From Candidatus Melainabacteria bacterium (GTDB lineage Bacteria; Cyanobacteriota; Vampirovibrionia; Obscuribacterales; Obscuribacteraceae): a stretch of 64,000 bases of DNA. The stretch covers positions 124,001 through 188,000 of the forward strand of contig PLXC01000035.1 in assembly GCA_003151275.1 (NCBI GenBank), in the 5' to 3' direction. The notes under the pieces are model-generated. The model saw only the letters and a list, made by a program, of their open reading frames with translations, did not search any database and was not told the DNA's origin. This document shows positions 35,436 through 43,836 of this stretch, one piece after another; the first letter of the stretch is position 1; the number at the start of each line of letters is the position of its first letter. The translations under genes and the position numbers were made by a program.

Positions 35436-35756
35436 TATCTATCCTCAGGGCAGATCCTAACATGTCAAGTCTGGTTGTTTTGACTGTGCAAACTCTCATT
35501 GCGCCGATTTTCCATAGTTGTTACAGCTCGACAACCGGGCGCAATGATGCGGAAGCACAGCAATTCGTCTTTAAATCAATTTGCGGCGCTACTATAGTAT
35601 GGTGTGAATTCTCAATTTTCATGGCACTGAATATAGTGTCATTGGTGAAAATTGGAACGCTGTTCAAATTTCACAAACCGAAATTCTGACTTTGGAACGT
35701 TACGCGGGTTCCGTTTAAGGGCAGATAGGTGGGGGTGTTTGGATAGGCGAAACAAG
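35436..35756. other. Intergenic promoter region
   Basis: About 320 bases between divergent genes. An 8-base inverted repeat, ATTGCGCC and GGGCGCAAT, flanks a loop of about 32 bases. A 75-codon plus-strand frame here lacks an SD and is not called. Confidence 0.45.
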
Positions 35757-37484
35757 ATGCCGGACGGACAAAATCCCGACTACAACGATGATGAAGACGA
35801 GATGAACAGCCAGTTTCCTGGCCAATCGCAGTTCAACTCTCAGTCAAATCCGACCTTGCCTCCTAGCAGTGGTCAAATGCCACGTAAGGCGATACCAAGA
35901 AAATCGACGGCGAAACCAGTAAGCTTCTCGGATGACCCGGAAAGCGCGCAGGACTTAGACTATGGCGTCCACGAAGAGAAAGGAGAAGGGGACTATCAAA
36001 AGTATGCTCCCACCCCCTCTAGGAACTCGCTAAGAAAACGGCAATCGTCGGAGTCAGCGCCATCTTCAGGCGGAGGAGGTGGGGGTACCAATCCACTTCA
36101 GGAAGTTCTCTTTCAGATCGCCAGTTTGATGCCAGGCATGAGCATGCGCATGGAAGATCGCTCGAAGACGAAAACGTTTGAGACTGATAATAGTTTTCGG
36201 GCGCCTGAATTTAAACCAGGTTCTGGAGCAAGACCAAAAGCGCAGGACGACAACAGTCCCGGAGCCCTGCACCGCAAAAGTGCATTAAACGATATTGCCG
36301 GACGCGAAGAATATGGTGGCGGCGGAGATTCGCGCCGCAGTATGCGAGATTCCGGAGGCGGTAAGCCGTCAGCGTTGGCAAGCTTTATGGATAAACTGTT
36401 CAGCGGCTCGGGGGATGCGGCTCCCGTTCAAGAAGTGGAGGCACCAGAGACGAAACGCAAAAAGGCACTGATCCGCTTTGGGATTATGACTGCCTGCGTT
36501 GTTGTTCTTTTGCTTGTCTACAATGTTATGCCGCGGAAAACGCAAGCTTATGATTCGTTGCCTCGCGAATTCCAATCAGCAGAACACGAAAAATCATTTA
36601 AAATCGTAGACGCATCGACCGCGGTGTACGCTATCGGTCCAGACACGGTAAGAGCACCGATCAAGTTTTTCATGAATGACTGGCGGGACTTTGTAGACGT
36701 AGTCCTTGCCAGCCCTTTTCAGAAACAAGTATGGCTTCTTAAAACAGATCAAGGCATTAAGGACCTGACCTCCAACTTTGAATTGTTTGAGCAAAGATCT
36801 CCTGAAAGTGTATTGGCAGGTGAGACCACGAGGGAAGCAGAGCGCGTCACGGCCTACTTCGACAGGAATCATTCATACCCGGCCACAGCAGAAGCAATAG
36901 GAAAGTACTTAAATCCATTCACCGAAAAGGAAGAACTTCCTCAGTTGCACCAAATAACTGAAGGCAACACCAAATCTGGTGATGACGTCGATCAGAAAAA
37001 ACTGGAGCTATATAAAGATCTAGTTTTTGCCAAGGCAAAAATCGAATCGAAAGCGGCTCCAGGCACTATTAGCTGCTGGAACGTCAAATTTGTTTCTGCC
37101 CATCAAAACCTAAACGTTTTTGTAATCAAGCCTTACGGAAAAGAAGGGAAAGCAATCTATGGCGGACATCCTGAAGCACAATTCTTGATTGCACTGGAGA
37201 ATGGGAAACCCAAAGAGCTCATATCGAGCAAGCCCTTATTTGAATGGATTGGTAAGAGCGGTATACGACCAGTGACCACAGTTTTGTTCGCTGCCCCCAT
37301 CGATCCGATTTTATTGTTCGCGCTAAAACATTGTGCAAAACTGATTTTCACAATTCTCGCTTTCGGATCGCTCGGATTTTTGCTCAGCCTGCCTAAGGGA
37401 GAATCGCCCTTGTTTTGGAGCATTATCCTAATCCTTACAGGCGTACCCGCGATCCTCGCCGACCTGTCGAACTGGATCCCGTAG
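35757..37484 (+). CDS. Large membrane protein with disordered N-terminus
   Basis: About 575 residues from the ATG at 35757; the open frame reaches 35652, but upstream composition is poor. Residues 1-245 are disordered (runs of Gly, Ser, acidic and basic residues). One helix follows KRKKALIRF (about 252-272, GIMTACVVVLLLVYNVM), then an outer domain of about 230 residues, and two final helices (LIFTILAFGSLGFLLSLP and LFWSIILILTGVPAILADL). The outer domain contains AYFDRNHSYPATAEAIGKYL and NPFTEKEELP, a pattern also seen in pilin-like secreted domains. No known family; function unknown. Confidence 0.65.
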   Translation: MPDGQNPDYNDDEDEMNSQFPGQSQFNSQSNPTLPPSSGQMPRKAIPRKSTAKPVSFSDDPESAQDLDYGVHEEKGEGDYQKYAPTPSRNSLRKRQSSESAPSSGGGGGGTNPLQEVLFQIASLMPGMSMRMEDRSKTKTFETDNSFRAPEFKPGSGARPKAQDDNSPGALHRKSALNDIAGREEYGGGGDSRRSMRDSGGGKPSALASFMDKLFSGSGDAAPVQEVEAPETKRKKALIRFGIMTACVVVLLLVYNVMPRKTQAYDSLPREFQSAEHEKSFKIVDASTAVYAIGPDTVRAPIKFFMNDWRDFVDVVLASPFQKQVWLLKTDQGIKDLTSNFELFEQRSPESVLAGETTREAERVTAYFDRNHSYPATAEAIGKYLNPFTEKEELPQLHQITEGNTKSGDDVDQKKLELYKDLVFAKAKIESKAAPGTISCWNVKFVSAHQNLNVFVIKPYGKEGKAIYGGHPEAQFLIALENGKPKELISSKPLFEWIGKSGIRPVTTVLFAAPIDPILLFALKHCAKLIFTILAFGSLGFLLSLPKGESPLFWSIILILTGVPAILADLSNWIP

Positions 37485-37519
37485 CACCGGATCCCTGAGC
37501 ACCGAAAACCAATTTTGCG

Positions 37520-37550
37520 CCGAAATGGAGCGCGGCTATTCTAGCCGCCC
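37520..37550 (+). repeat. REP-like palindrome, copy C
   Basis: Head CCGAAATGGAGC, stem GCGGCTA (37532-37538), loop TTC, TAGCCGC (37542-37548). Lies between the ends of two convergent genes, where it may also act as a terminator. Matches the reverse complement of 59453-59483 at 29 of 31 bases. Confidence 0.75.
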
Positions 37551-37597
37551 ATATCACATAGGGGTTGAAAACCAGCTTCATTTTCGCGGTAAAACTT

Positions 37598-38143
37598 TTA
37601 TTCGTCGAATAGTTCAATGCTCGGGAGCTGCGACACACCCCAGAAGCTATCGATTGCGCCGATGATATCTTTTGCGGTCACCGATCGATTTGAGTACATG
37701 GTGCTTCTTGCCAGAGAAGGCGCATCCGCATTAGTCATCAAAACACCTTCATCGGCATTGAGCACGGAGCAGAGATCCGAAACAGCCTTGGTATCATCAA
37801 TCACCGAATCGACAACTGGTGACGGTGTCACATTGTTCGTAGTCACATTGTTTGCAGGCGCATTGCTTGCGGGCGGCAAAAGACTTTCAGAGAATGGTAC
37901 CGACATCGCGATCAGGGATGTGTAAGAACGTTTGACATTCGAGCGTGGCTTCAGTAACGGCGGAGGCGCGCTAAATACTGGCACCGCATGTGATGCCTGA
38001 GCGATCATCGGCGGCGGCTGCACGGCAGCGCGTTTAGCCTGGATGGCCTCGTTGGTGCTATTGGAAGTAACAAATTCTCTTGCCGCAGGCTTGTCGCCTG
38101 AGACAGGTGGAACTTGCTGCAGGTTGGTACCTGTAGTGCTCAT
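37598..38143 (-). CDS. Hypothetical protein with disordered N-terminal half
   Basis: About 181 residues, no recognised family. The first 130 are rich in Pro, Ala, Ser and Asn (VPVFSAPPPLLKPRSNVKRS; NAPANNVTTNNVTPSPVVDS), and the last 50 could form a small helical domain (SVTAKDIIGAIDSFWGVSQL). No signal peptide or membrane helix. A GTG four codons upstream (38155) is an alternative start. It stands 315 bases downstream of the Ehr-like operon and is probably separate from it. Confidence 0.55.
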   Translation of the reverse strand: MSTTGTNLQQVPPVSGDKPAAREFVTSNSTNEAIQAKRAAVQPPPMIAQASHAVPVFSAPPPLLKPRSNVKRSYTSLIAMSVPFSESLLPPASNAPANNVTTNNVTPSPVVDSVIDDTKAVSDLCSVLNADEGVLMTNADAPSLARSTMYSNRSVTAKDIIGAIDSFWGVSQLPSIELFDE

Positions 38144-38155
38144 AGTTAGGCCCAC

Positions 38156-38470
38156 AAATGTTGGGGGTGGGTTGCCTGATAGTGGTAATCCGAAGTATCT
38201 TAAATAATGCTCATACTTCCGCCCCTTGTCAAGTTAATCCAGCAAAGTAGCCACAACGGGGCCTTATCGGATCCCTACCACAGTCGTATATACAGTCCAA
38301 CTTGCTGCATATCTCGCGTGCATCGCAACAGTGATGGGATTTTTCAGCGCATTTGGACTTTCTTTTGACCAATATGGCAAGTCCGATATCGTCCGGTATA
38401 GAGATGAATCTCCAGCCTTAAGCCACACGGCGGGTTAAGTTGACGAGTATGTGTCCAAGTCTCGGCGCAA
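38156..38470. other. Intergenic region downstream of the Ehr-like operon
   Basis: About 315 bases. I see no gene, RNA or strong hairpin. It should hold the operon's 3' end and the promoter of the hypothetical gene. Confidence 0.4.
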
Positions 38471-39292
38471 CTAAGAAGCAGCGACGCCGGTATCTTCCAC
38501 AACTGGCAAACGCTGTTTGTACGGTTCAGCTTTGCCCATAGCCACAAGGACGCCGTGAATGATGCTCCACGGGTGTGGTGGACAGCCGGGTACATAGAAG
38601 TCGACAGGAATGATTGAGTCGGCACCATTCGCTTCGGTGTAGCCATTTTTGTGCACACCACCAGTGATGGCGCAGGTACCGATCGCAATGACCACACGTG
38701 GATCTGCCATCGCTTCATAACAGCGCCTGAGCGGTTCCTGCATAGCTTTGCCGACTGGTCCTGTGATTAGCAACGCATCGGCGTATCGCGGCGATGGGAC
38801 GATATGAACGCCAAATCTCTCAATATCAAAGATTGCGTTACCGGAGGCACCTATTTCCGCATCACAAGAACTACAACCAGTAGATACGACACGAGCATGC
38901 ACTGACTCTTTGAAAATATGCAAATTAGTGCGTGGAGTTCGTTTGACTGTCTCGATTTTTGCCTTGCCAGAGTTACTAAGAATCAGGTCTTCTCTCGTGG
39001 CGGTCGCTACAGCGTAAGTAGTTGTATTGATGATAGTTTTGGTTGGGCATACTTCGATGCACATTCCACATCCGATACAAGCACCGCGATCGAGATTAAG
39101 GATCGGCGTTGTTCCGTCGACGATTTCGATCGCGTCTGTCGGACAAACTTCGACGCAACTATTGCAACCAACGCCAACACAAGCTTCGGTTGTCACATCT
39201 GGGAAGCCCCACCATTCTGCATCCGCAGCGGGAAGCAACTTCTTCTGAGTGACAACACCTTTGTTTAAAAGATAAGACAACAATTTGATCAT
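38471..39292 (-). CDS. Fused ferredoxin-NuoB-like small subunit of an Ehr/Hyf complex
   Basis: 273 residues joining two parts that are separate (HyfH, HyfI) in E. coli hydrogenase 4. Residues about 35-85 hold two [4Fe-4S] sites: CVGVGCNSCVEVCP, with an unusual four-residue first gap, and CIGCGMCIEVCP, with normal spacing. Residues about 130-265 are NuoB/HyfI-like with all four cluster cysteines (GCSSCD, GTCAITGG, GCPPHPW). Electrons would pass from the ferredoxin part to the NuoB cluster beside the large subunit. Last gene of the operon, seven bases after the large-subunit stop. The fused layout is that of Ehr small subunits. Confidence 0.9.
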   Translation of the reverse strand: MIKLLSYLLNKGVVTQKKLLPAADAEWWGFPDVTTEACVGVGCNSCVEVCPTDAIEIVDGTTPILNLDRGACIGCGMCIEVCPTKTIINTTTYAVATATREDLILSNSGKAKIETVKRTPRTNLHIFKESVHARVVSTGCSSCDAEIGASGNAIFDIERFGVHIVPSPRYADALLITGPVGKAMQEPLRRCYEAMADPRVVIAIGTCAITGGVHKNGYTEANGADSIIPVDFYVPGCPPHPWSIIHGVLVAMGKAEPYKQRLPVVEDTGVAAS

Positions 39293-39299
39293 ATCAACC

Positions 39300-40775
39300 T
39301 CAAAGATCGTTGCCGCTGTAAGACAAACTCATACTCTTATTACAGAGAGGGAAATCGGCAATCAGCCCATTTCTATTGGCGATCGATATCGCTGTCCAAT
39401 TATTGGCGCTAGGGTCTTTAATCGCGTATCTGGAAATCTTTCCGTTTTCGTCGGTAAAAACAAGATGCAATAACTCGCCGCGAAAAGCCTCAACAACTCC
39501 AAGGCTAATTTCGTTTGGTGGCAGTTCATCAGGCAGCTGCACCGAAACGTCTCCGGGAACGAGTTCACCAACCAGGCGCTCAATGATGTCCATGCTGCTG
39601 TAAATCTCGCTAATCCGCACGCGAGTGCGGGACAACATATCTCCATCCTTCTGAACGGCAACTTCAGGTGCCGCCCCTGGATACAGTCCGTGTTTAAAAA
39701 ACCGACGACAATCATATGGTATGCCGCAACCTCTAGCGGCAACACCTACAAGTCCAAATTCAAAAGCCAGAGATTTTGAGATCGCAGCGAAGGATAATCG
39801 TTGCTTCACTACCTGGTTATCGTCGAATATATCCAAGATTGGCTTAATTTCGGCGCGCATATTTTTGACTAGAGTTTTTACTTTTTCAAGACGCGCATCA
39901 TCTAAATCGCGAGTGCCACCAGGAAAGATAAATCCACGCAAAAAACGATTGCCTGAAAGACACTGAGCCATGCCCAGAGCCATAGCGCGCAAGCGGCTAA
40001 GATTGTGGTAAATAGGAAGAAAGCCAACATCGCTTGCCATGCCGCCAACGTCAATTGCGTGCATCGCCAGGCGCTCGACCTCCATTGCAATCGTGCGCAA
40101 TGTCTCTGCACGCAACGGAACTTCGACTCCAAACATACTTTCTATCGCGATCGCATGAGCAAGCGCATTGGCGGCGGCGGTATCAGATGCGGTGGCTTCG
40201 GCAACGTATCTTATTTTGCGCCAGGGCACTTCCGTCATGCGTTTCTCAACACCGCGATGTACCCAGCCCATGCGGATTTCCAAATTAACTATAGTCTCAC
40301 CCAGACAACTAAATCTGAAGTGCCCAGGCTCAATCGTACCAGCGTGAATAGGTCCGACTGGAATTTCATAGACTCCTTCACCTTTCACTTCAAGAAACTT
40401 GTATCTTCGGTCTGTTTCAAATTCCGCAGGCAAAGGCACTTTGCGCAAAGGGAAAAATCCCGGTTCATATTGTTCGTGCAGGAGCACGTGCTTTAGACGT
40501 GGATGACCCTCTGGCACAATGCCAAACATGTCGAACAACACCCGTTCGAACCAATGTGCTTGTGGCAGAAGTAGCGTCAAGGCTTTGTAGTTGTTTTCTT
40601 CGAGCTTCACTTCCCAGAGCTCGGCGGTGCCGTTCGGTGGGTCCAACATCACACAAACGACTTGGGCACCATCAATGGATGTCAGCAGACCGAGCCTACG
40701 CTCACCCCGATCGGTCCATTGACGACAGCTTTGGTGAAAAAGCTTGAGCGGTATTTCCTTTTTGATTAGCTTCAT
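39300..40775 (-). CDS. hyfG: HyfG/EhrL-like large subunit lacking NiFe cysteines
   Basis: 491 residues: a NuoC-like part (about 1-130, with HWFERVLFDMFGIVPEGHPR) fused to a NuoD/HyfG-like part (PIHAGTIEPGHFRFS, MGWVHRGVEKRM). In NiFe enzymes two CxxC pairs bind nickel. Here the first site reads AEATASDTAAAN and the C-terminal site reads DPSANNWTAIS, so all four cysteines are absent. The protein should not make or use H2. It belongs with energy-converting-hydrogenase-related complexes whose substrate is unknown; quinone or another carrier at the NuoD-like cavity is an inference. Overlaps the upstream gene by four bases. Confidence 0.9.
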   Translation of the reverse strand: MKLIKKEIPLKLFHQSCRQWTDRGERRLGLLTSIDGAQVVCVMLDPPNGTAELWEVKLEENNYKALTLLLPQAHWFERVLFDMFGIVPEGHPRLKHVLLHEQYEPGFFPLRKVPLPAEFETDRRYKFLEVKGEGVYEIPVGPIHAGTIEPGHFRFSCLGETIVNLEIRMGWVHRGVEKRMTEVPWRKIRYVAEATASDTAAANALAHAIAIESMFGVEVPLRAETLRTIAMEVERLAMHAIDVGGMASDVGFLPIYHNLSRLRAMALGMAQCLSGNRFLRGFIFPGGTRDLDDARLEKVKTLVKNMRAEIKPILDIFDDNQVVKQRLSFAAISKSLAFEFGLVGVAARGCGIPYDCRRFFKHGLYPGAAPEVAVQKDGDMLSRTRVRISEIYSSMDIIERLVGELVPGDVSVQLPDELPPNEISLGVVEAFRGELLHLVFTDENGKISRYAIKDPSANNWTAISIANRNGLIADFPLCNKSMSLSYSGNDL

Positions 40776-42238
40776 TTCAAACCTATCCAGAAATTTGAAT
40801 CAACCAAAAGTCCCATGGCGAGCGAACAACAAATCAAGAAAGCCGGAATAATACTAGCTCTAATCGGCATATAAGGTTTGAACTTGGCTTTCGGACCTCC
40901 AAACAATATGCGACCGACATGCACGCAGATGGCTACAAAACTGATTGCGATACCTGCCACCAATAATGTCACCAGAATCCAGCGTTGAGAGTCAGCCATG
41001 GTGTGAAGAAGAGTAATCTCACTGATAAAAGAGCCGAACGGCGGACAGCCGGTCAGAGCGAACGTACCGAGAGCGAGAGTTACTCCCCACAAAGGACAAG
41101 CATTTAGCACGCCATGTAAGTGGTTCAATTTTTTTGAGCCAGCGGCGTGAATAATATCGCCGGAAACAAGGAACAATGCGACTTTCGCGATACTGTGATT
41201 GATCGCCTGGAGCAAGAAAAGACCGCCCGCGTTTATGCCGATCGCAACGAGCATCAATCCGCAATTCTCGATACTTGAATAAGCCCACATGCGCTTGAAG
41301 CTGTGCTGCCGGATTAGAAGCAGGCTGGCAGCCACAATTGTGACAGCGCCGACATAAGTCATCGTCTGGCCAATCACAGCATGCGTGTTTGAAGCATGAA
41401 AGATTTCCATAACTCTCCACAAAGCGAACAGTGAGCAATTCATCAAGCCCCCAGAGAGCATGGCTGAGGCAGGAGCAGGGGCCTCGGAGTATGCGTCAGG
41501 CATCCAGCTGTGCAATGGGAACATACCAGCTTTGGTGCCATAGCCGATCAGACAAAACATAAATCCGAGTTTGACGAGCGGAAAGTTCAGCTGTGCAGCG
41601 TGGGCAATTAGTTCGGTGATATTCAATGAGCCTTCAACTAAAGCGCCATGCTGGCTTGACGCGAATATAAAAACGGTGCCAAGCAGAGCGAAGCCAATCG
41701 CAACTGTGCAGATCATCAAATATTTCCAAGTCGCTTCCAGGGCATTTTTCGTCTTGTCAAAATAAACAAGATAAGCAGATGAAAGTGTGGTTGTCTCTAC
41801 TGCAATCCACAAATAGCCCAAGTTGTCCGAAAGAAACACGGCTGTCATTGCCAACAAGAAGAAATTAGTTGCGGCATAAAAGGCGCGAAAGTTACGACCT
41901 TGATTGATCTTGAGAAATTCTTCCGTGGCAAAGAAGTAGTCGGCATGAGATGTTGCGCACGCCATTATGAAGGTAGTGAGTACGATGAAAAACGCGCTCA
42001 GTCGATCCGCAGCGAATCCAGTCAGCAGAATACCGAGCGAAGGAATTTCGAAATGAAGTGCAACTGACTGAATTTGGCCGGTGAGCAACGGCAATAGCAG
42101 GTAAGTGACAAGTGCTAGCTGCACCCAGATAAGAATTCCTGTGGCAAGACGGCAAATTCTGGCATTGCGAGCAGTCAAAGAGATCGCTACAAGTAAAAGC
42201 GGGATCAAGCAAACATGGGCGAGAAAGTGCGGGTTCAT
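40772..42238 (-). CDS. hyfF: HyfF-like proton/ion-translocating membrane subunit
   Basis: 488 residues with about 13-14 membrane helices, homologous to NuoN/MrpD-type antiporter subunits. Family signatures include GTKAGMFPLHSWMPDAYSEA, with the conserved lysine and the APAPASAMLSG segment, and the internal helix KRMWAYSSIENCGLMLVAIG. Such subunits are thought to pump H+ or Na+. The start is one base beyond the stop of the HyfE-like gene and the end overlaps the large-subunit gene by four bases, showing tight operon packing. Confidence 0.9.
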   Translation of the reverse strand: MNPHFLAHVCLIPLLLVAISLTARNARICRLATGILIWVQLALVTYLLLPLLTGQIQSVALHFEIPSLGILLTGFAADRLSAFFIVLTTFIMACATSHADYFFATEEFLKINQGRNFRAFYAATNFFLLAMTAVFLSDNLGYLWIAVETTTLSSAYLVYFDKTKNALEATWKYLMICTVAIGFALLGTVFIFASSQHGALVEGSLNITELIAHAAQLNFPLVKLGFMFCLIGYGTKAGMFPLHSWMPDAYSEAPAPASAMLSGGLMNCSLFALWRVMEIFHASNTHAVIGQTMTYVGAVTIVAASLLLIRQHSFKRMWAYSSIENCGLMLVAIGINAGGLFLLQAINHSIAKVALFLVSGDIIHAAGSKKLNHLHGVLNACPLWGVTLALGTFALTGCPPFGSFISEITLLHTMADSQRWILVTLLVAGIAISFVAICVHVGRILFGGPKAKFKPYMPIRASIIPAFLICCSLAMGLLVDSNFWIGLK

Positions 42239-42239
42239 A

Positions 42240-42890
42240 TTAGTCCTTGAGGTCCGTCATTCGAGTAACATCGATGTGTTCGAAACTCTTCTTGATGTTA
42301 AAGAGCACCAAACCCGCCACCATAACAGCAACTAGCACGTCCAGAAGAACGCCCATTTCTACAAGCATCGGCATGCCATGAGTATGGCTGCAGGCAAACA
42401 CATAAATTCCGTTTTCCATAACCAGAAATCCCAGCAGTTGACTGATCGCCAACTTGCGAGTGAGCATCAGCAAAATTCCGGTGAACAGGATAGACATGGC
42501 AGCCATAGCGCCCATCCTTGTATCGCCTTGCTCAATCAGACCAGGCAAGTGAGAGGAGAGCAAATAACTGACTCCAAGCAAAACTATTCCCAAATGCATG
42601 CAAACCGGAGGCGGTAAAAAAGTGCCCACGTCGTCATCAACGTCAATTTTTTTCATGATCATGTTTAAGAAAATCGGCGCGGCAATGCCCTTAAAAATAG
42701 CGAAACAAGCAGCGTTGAAGTAGGTATGGAAGTGAAGGACCACGCCTGTGATCGTCACGGCTTGAGCTGCCACCAATAAGGTATGAATTGCGTAAAACCA
42801 CAAATTCATTTTCAAATGGGTCGTGCCCAACATGAGCACAGCAATCACCGCTGATCCAATCGCCAAAATTTGATACGTGTCTAAAGTCAC
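42240..42890 (-). CDS. hyfE: HyfE-like membrane subunit
   Basis: 216 residues with about seven membrane helices. The C-terminal segment (ENGIYVFACSHTHGMPMLVE, then LDVLVAVMVAGLVLFNI) carries the conserved Glu-Asn-Gly and Met-Pro-x-x-Val/Glu features of HyfE, a NuoK/MrpC-related subunit. It would sit between the antiporter-like and NuoH-like subunits and help carry ions. Preceded by the HyfC-like gene with four bases between them. The ATG at 42890 gives the expected length. Confidence 0.88.
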   Translation of the reverse strand: MTLDTYQILAIGSAVIAVLMLGTTHLKMNLWFYAIHTLLVAAQAVTITGVVLHFHTYFNAACFAIFKGIAAPIFLNMIMKKIDVDDDVGTFLPPPVCMHLGIVLLGVSYLLSSHLPGLIEQGDTRMGAMAAMSILFTGILLMLTRKLAISQLLGFLVMENGIYVFACSHTHGMPMLVEMGVLLDVLVAVMVAGLVLFNIKKSFEHIDVTRMTDLKD

Positions 42891-42894
42891 TATC

Positions 42895-43836
42895 TCACCT
42901 TATTCCAACTGCAATCAGCATGCATAACAAGCTCATCGCCACTGAGTAAGCAATAAATTCCGGCAATTTCTTCCACTGCAGTTTTACCAGCACACTTTCC
43001 ATGACTGCTATGGTCAAGGCTAAAAAGACGATTACACCAATACTTGCGAATCCTTTTACCAGTCCGCTGGCAACCCACATGCGTGGAATCGCGTGCAGCA
43101 GGCACTGACCTGACAATCCAAGCAGAATCGCCATCTTCAAGTAATGAGCAAACTCGGTGAGAGCCAAATTACGACCCGAATTTTCGAGGATCATCGCCTC
43201 GTGAATCATCGTTAATTCTAAGTGTGTGTTGGGATCATCAATTGGCATACGAGAAAGTTCGACTATGGCAGAGAGAAACAGGCCGCTTCCCGCGAGCAAC
43301 CATAAGGCTGGTTGGCTGTAAAGCAATTCGCTTTGTGCGATTGAATACGAGAAAACTGGAGTTAGGTCGCTCGTGTGGGCAACACATCCCAGACTGGCCA
43401 AACAAAGAATAACGCCAGGTTCGGCTAGCAGTGCCACTGTAACTTCACGGCTGGCACCAAATCCGCCAAAGACTGAACCCGCATCCAGTGCCGCTAACAC
43501 AGTGAAAAATCGCGCCAGAGCAAAAAGATAAACAATCAAGAAAATGTCCGACGCGTTGGGTAAGTGCGGCGAGTAAGACAACCACGGTGTGATCACCGCC
43601 AAAACAATCATTGTGACCAGATTGATCACGCTGGTGCTTCTGAAAACCCAGCTCGCTACTTTGCTGATTGTCTCGCCCTTGGACAGGAATTTATTCAAGT
43701 CATAGTAGGGTTGCATGAACCGCGCCCCTTTGCGGTTTTGGAACCTGGCTTTGGTCTTGCGGATGATGGCAATCAACATCGGCGGAAGCAAAAGCACCGT
43801 GGCACAAAATAATACGTAATGAAGCGCGAGATTCAT
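42895..43836 (-). CDS. hyfC: HyfC-like (NuoH/HycD family) membrane subunit
   Basis: 313 residues with about eight membrane helices. It carries the NuoH-family loops KARFQNRKGARFMQPYYDLN, which docks the soluble arm, and EAMILENSGRNLALTEF. GFGASREVTVALLAEPGV is also typical of HycD/HyfC. The subunit anchors the peripheral arm and links its redox reaction to the membrane. The start overlaps the end of the HyfB-like gene (ATGA), so translation is coupled. Confidence 0.92.
   Translation of the reverse strand: MNLALHYVLFCATVLLLPPMLIAIIRKTKARFQNRKGARFMQPYYDLNKFLSKGETISKVASWVFRSTSVINLVTMIVLAVITPWLSYSPHLPNASDIFLIVYLFALARFFTVLAALDAGSVFGGFGASREVTVALLAEPGVILCLASLGCVAHTSDLTPVFSYSIAQSELLYSQPALWLLAGSGLFLSAIVELSRMPIDDPNTHLELTMIHEAMILENSGRNLALTEFAHYLKMAILLGLSGQCLLHAIPRMWVASGLVKGFASIGVIVFLALTIAVMESVLVKLQWKKLPEFIAYSVAMSLLCMLIAVGIR

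Noticed and set aside
35462..35689. 75-codon plus-strand frame in the gap after mqnE
   Set aside because: No SD and it occupies the likely promoter region of the next gene.
39300..40775. Calling the large subunit a NiFe hydrogenase
   Set aside because: Neither CxxC pair is present, so the nickel site cannot form; similarity is to the family only.
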